A stretch of 64,000 bases of DNA from Acidimicrobium ferrooxidans (GTDB lineage: Bacteria; Actinomycetota; Geothermincolia; Fen-727; Anoxymicrobiaceae): the NCBI GenBank assembly GCA_020723485.1, contig DYIU01000001.1, positions 372,001-436,000 of the forward strand, given 5' to 3'. Every line of letters begins with the position of its first letter. The first letter of the stretch is position 1. Positions 61,405 through 64,000 of this stretch are shown here, one piece after another. The translations under genes were made by a program, and so were the position numbers. The notes beneath the pieces were generated by a model. It searched no databases, was not told the origin of the DNA, and saw only the letters and a program-made list of their open reading frames with translations.

Positions 61405-63168
61405 TCATGATCTGCCGCTACCTTCACCGTGCTTACGCCATGCTTCAAACGCTTTTACCCCGTCATCCACAGTCGGGAACAGTGACAGTCCTTCTATTCT
61501 ATTCGCGATATCACTGCGGGCGAAAGTAGCCCGCACAGGCCCCTTTAGGCGTGCGAAAGCTAACTGCAAACCCTTCGTTTCCAGGTCGTCGAGAAGGGCA
61601 CCGAAAGCTGCAGAACCGGTGGAGTCGACATAGAATATCTGTTCAGCATCTATAATGACCCAATCCACAGGATCACTCGAAGTCGTTATGAGTTCCTTGA
61701 CTCTTTCGCGGAAGTGGTTGGCGTTGGCGAAATACAGCGGGGCGTCGAACCTATAGATGACTAGCCCCGGAACCTTCTTCGCCTCCGGCCAAAGTGCCAT
61801 ATCGCGATATCCGGACTCGTCGGCCAATCGGCCCAGGACCGCATCGTGCGGGTAGGCACTTCTGTATAGAAGGTCAAGGATGGCAAGGACGATAGCAAGC
61901 CCAAGCCCGTACAGTACTCCAGCGGCTGCAACACCCACGGTCGTGATGATCACGAGGACCGCCTCGAACCTCCATGCGCTCCAGATTGAGACAAGCTCTT
62001 TGAAGTCGAACAGCTTTACGGCAGCCAGGACCAGTATCACCCCCAGCGCTGCAATGGGCAGGTATTTGAGAATCGGCGTGAGGAACAACAGAATGAGGGC
62101 TATCGTAGCCGCGCCGACAAACTGCGACACCTGCGTTTTGGCACGTAGGGAGTAGTTAAGGGCCGTACGCGAGCCGCTCACAGAGACAGGCATGCCGCCT
62201 AGAACTCCGGACGCCAGGTTACCAGCGCCCAGCGAGAAAAACGCGCGGTTCGCTGATATGGTCTCCCCATTCTTAGCGGCGTAGGCTCGTTCCGGTGCAA
62301 TAGTGTCTGCAAAAGCTATCACGGACATGGCGAGTGCCGTAGGGAGCAGCGCGGTGATATCCTTCCACCCCACGTGAGGAAGGGTCGGGGACGGAAGGCC
62401 TTTGGGCATGCTGCCGACTACCGCAAAGCCATGGGAGCTCAGGTCCAGGAAGTATGACAGTAGCACAGCTAGCACCAGCAGCACGAGCGTGCCGGGCACC
62501 TTCTCGAAGTACATGTCGATGACAAGCCCCAGCGCGAGCAAACCTATACTGAACACCATCACCCAGACGTGTGTCTGCCCCAGGCTTGTAAGGAAGCGCC
62601 ACGCGCTTATGAAGAAATCGCCGCGTGGAATACTGAACCCTAACATCTTGGGTAGCTGGGCCACGATGATTACAAGAGACACGCCCATGAGATAGCCCAG
62701 AAGGATGGGCCTTGACAGGAACTCCGCTATGAAGCCGAGGCGAATGAGCCCTCCAAGAATGCAAAAGACGCCCAGCATAAGTGACAGCGCTATCGCGAGT
62801 TGCAGAGCCCGCTGCGGATCGCCACCCGACAGGTTGGCAACCGTTGCTCCCGTGATGGTCGCAACGGCCACCTCTGGCCCGAGTATCACCTGCCGGGAAT
62901 CGCTGAAAAACGCGAAAGCCACCATTGCACCCATGGCAGCATATAATCCTATGACGGGTGACAATCCGGCCACCTGTGCGTACGCCATGGCGCTGGGAAC
63001 AGTCACTGCTCCGACAGTAATGCCAGCCACGAGGTCCGTCCGAAGAAGAGACCACCCCTCGCTTCCAAGCTGGCGGGCAAAAGGGAGGGCCTGCGTGACC
63101 TGAACCGAGAGTCGCCCGAAGATACGTTTCTTCTTTCGGCTTCCGGTAACTGCGCTCATCCTCCTCAC
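61405..63168 (-). CDS. SulP-family anion transporter with STAS domain
   Basis: 587 aa from GTG 63168 (an ATG at 63159 is equally possible). The N-terminal membrane part has the SulP motif DLVAGITVGAVTVPSAMAYAQVAGLSPVIGLYAAM and about 11 more hydrophobic segments (for example GPEVAVATITGATVANL). The C-terminal STAS domain (GLVIYRFDAPLYFANANHFRERV, then DWVIIDAEQIFYVDSTGSAAFG) is complete. Likely imports sulfate, or another anion such as bicarbonate. Codon use is less GC-rich than in the left part of the window. Confidence 0.94.
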   Translation of the reverse strand: MRRMSAVTGSRKKKRIFGRLSVQVTQALPFARQLGSEGWSLLRTDLVAGITVGAVTVPSAMAYAQVAGLSPVIGLYAAMGAMVAFAFFSDSRQVILGPEVAVATITGATVANLSGGDPQRALQLAIALSLMLGVFCILGGLIRLGFIAEFLSRPILLGYLMGVSLVIIVAQLPKMLGFSIPRGDFFISAWRFLTSLGQTHVWVMVFSIGLLALGLVIDMYFEKVPGTLVLLVLAVLLSYFLDLSSHGFAVVGSMPKGLPSPTLPHVGWKDITALLPTALAMSVIAFADTIAPERAYAAKNGETISANRAFFSLGAGNLASGVLGGMPVSVSGSRTALNYSLRAKTQVSQFVGAATIALILLFLTPILKYLPIAALGVILVLAAVKLFDFKELVSIWSAWRFEAVLVIITTVGVAAAGVLYGLGLAIVLAILDLLYRSAYPHDAVLGRLADESGYRDMALWPEAKKVPGLVIYRFDAPLYFANANHFRERVKELITTSSDPVDWVIIDAEQIFYVDSTGSAAFGALLDDLETKGLQLAFARLKGPVRATFARSDIANRIEGLSLFPTVDDGVKAFEAWRKHGEGSGRS

Positions 63169-63240
63169 AGCTGCATTTGGTTACCTGCGGTAACGGACTA
63201 CAGCCGACAAATTGCTTCACCAGAGAAAGGGTCAAAAACC

Positions 63241-63933
63241 CTACCTAGCCTGAGTAGTATCCATTAGCTCGCGTCCCTCGCTTCGGCTCTTTAAAAGCAC
63301 ATTCACGCTGACCAGCAACGCCCAGAAGGGCATGAGCAGGTTGACATAAGGCAAGATGTCAGATGAAACAAGTAAGACCAGTGCTATCGAAAGACCCAAA
63401 AAAGCCAGCCAGCGGTTGATGAACGAGGTGCGCAGCACTATAGCGGAGGTTGATATCATGAAGACCGCTGCCATTCTTATGGCGAATGTGTTCAGCAAGG
63501 CGAAGGTCATGTGATAGCCGAGACTCCACACATCACTCTGGGTGGTCTTGGTTGGCGCTGCTTTGAACATGGCGATCAGGCCTATTGCGACCGCCGCAGC
63601 AGCGAACAGCATCGCTACGAATAGCAACCCGCTACCCAGGAATACAGTGGCGAAGAACTTGTCTTCGCGCTCGCCCATGCGGTCACGTATTACGCCTATG
63701 AACCAGATAAAGGCGATTCCCGCGAAGGGGATGAGGTTGATAGCGATAACAGCCAAAGTCCTGCGACCACCCTGGGCGAGCCAGACTCCTGCATCGGCGG
63801 GGTTCCTGGCTATCGAGAATCTGATGAGTAAGATGCTTATCGCAAGGAGTATTGCGAAAAGTATACCTGCGATAGCAGCACTGCGGGGCGTCCTCAGTCT
63901 CTTAACTATTCTGACTTCATCTGTCATCATCAT
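63241..63933 (-). CDS. Unknown multi-pass membrane protein
   Basis: 230 aa. About six hydrophobic segments are visible (IAGILFAILLAISILLI, VIAINLIPFAGIAFIWFIGVI, VFLGSGLLFVAMLFAAAAVAIGLIAMF, AVFMISTSAIVL, WLAFLGLSIALVLLVSS, LLMPFWALLVSVNVLL). I do not recognise the family. It lies upstream of the SulP gene on the same strand with a 72-base gap and may be co-transcribed. The codon pattern is similar to that of the SulP gene. Confidence 0.7.
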   Translation of the reverse strand: MMMTDEVRIVKRLRTPRSAAIAGILFAILLAISILLIRFSIARNPADAGVWLAQGGRRTLAVIAINLIPFAGIAFIWFIGVIRDRMGEREDKFFATVFLGSGLLFVAMLFAAAAVAIGLIAMFKAAPTKTTQSDVWSLGYHMTFALLNTFAIRMAAVFMISTSAIVLRTSFINRWLAFLGLSIALVLLVSSDILPYVNLLMPFWALLVSVNVLLKSRSEGRELMDTTQAR

Positions 63934-64000
63934 CTCTTGGTTTCAACCGTGCTTGAGATGCCTTCTCGGCACGAACGTGTTGACCGCCCTGCCCTCCGAC

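Noticed and set aside
63934-64000. Part of a further gene at the right edge
   Set aside because: Only 67 bases remain and no frame with an RBS or known motif is visible.

Overview
The window is about 64 kb of high-GC bacterial chromosome with strong Shine-Dalgarno (SD) sites and mostly ATG or GTG starts. I see no rRNA, tRNA, CRISPR array, insertion sequence or phage gene. Gene content suggests a deep-branching, anaerobic or facultatively anaerobic member of the Actinomycetota, or a similar high-GC uncultured lineage. The basis is beta-oxidation and CoA-ligase genes, corrinoid methyl transfer, an anaerobic sulfatase-maturase, ferredoxin-like proteins, an MMPL transporter, and large secreted proteins with a recurring YLAEGTTAWGF stalk. 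The taxonomic call is inference from gene style only.

Layout. 1-7410: the 3' part of a Cys-rich iron-sulfur protein, a secreted beta-propeller/stalk protein, a 2-oxoacid dehydrogenase E1 alpha/beta pair and an unknown duplicated protein. 7429-12780 (minus): MGMT, then a serine protease, KaiC, two KaiB and a PAS histidine kinase; the kaiC-kaiB-kaiB-kinase genes overlap or abut. 12885-20180: GH29 fucosidase, paired membrane proteins, DUF4337, FAD oxidoreductase with alpha/beta hydrolase, MetE-like protein and an exported ATC-hydrolase-like lipoprotein. 20243-25123: a 1626-aa metallophosphoesterase with IPT/TIG domains and the same stalk. 25285-34804: a TetR-controlled acyl-CoA catabolic operon (CoA ligase, SDR, thiolase, two acyl-CoA dehydrogenases, nitroreductase, ferredoxin, NDP-type CoA ligase subunit). 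34891-41000: small enzymes, a zinc-ribbon receiver protein, a corrinoid protein with its methyltransferase, and hydrolases. 41105-43448: an iron-sulfur protein, a TetR gene with an apparent ACG start, and a second TetR. 43537-51754: TPP enzyme, CrtI-like oxidoreductase, MMPL exporter, XRE-cupin regulator, acyl-CoA dehydrogenase and flavodoxin. 51808-53359: an ars locus (ArsR and an ArsM/AhpD-like fusion) with a consensus promoter and clear dyad operators. 54243-58852: a third stalk protein with seven LVIVD-type repeats and a molybdopterin oxidoreductase. 59072-61312: gene remnants (Fic, GAP family, sulfatase) around an intact sulfatase-maturase. 61405-63933: SulP transporter and a membrane protein.

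The most notable items are the Kai operon with a Ser-Ser phosphosite in KaiC, three secreted proteins sharing one four-repeat stalk behind different heads, the ACG-start TetR in frame behind an iron-sulfur gene, the acyl-CoA dehydrogenase pair in which one member lacks the catalytic Glu motif, the ArsM fusion with a possible internal start, and the cluster of decayed genes beside the sulfatase-maturase.
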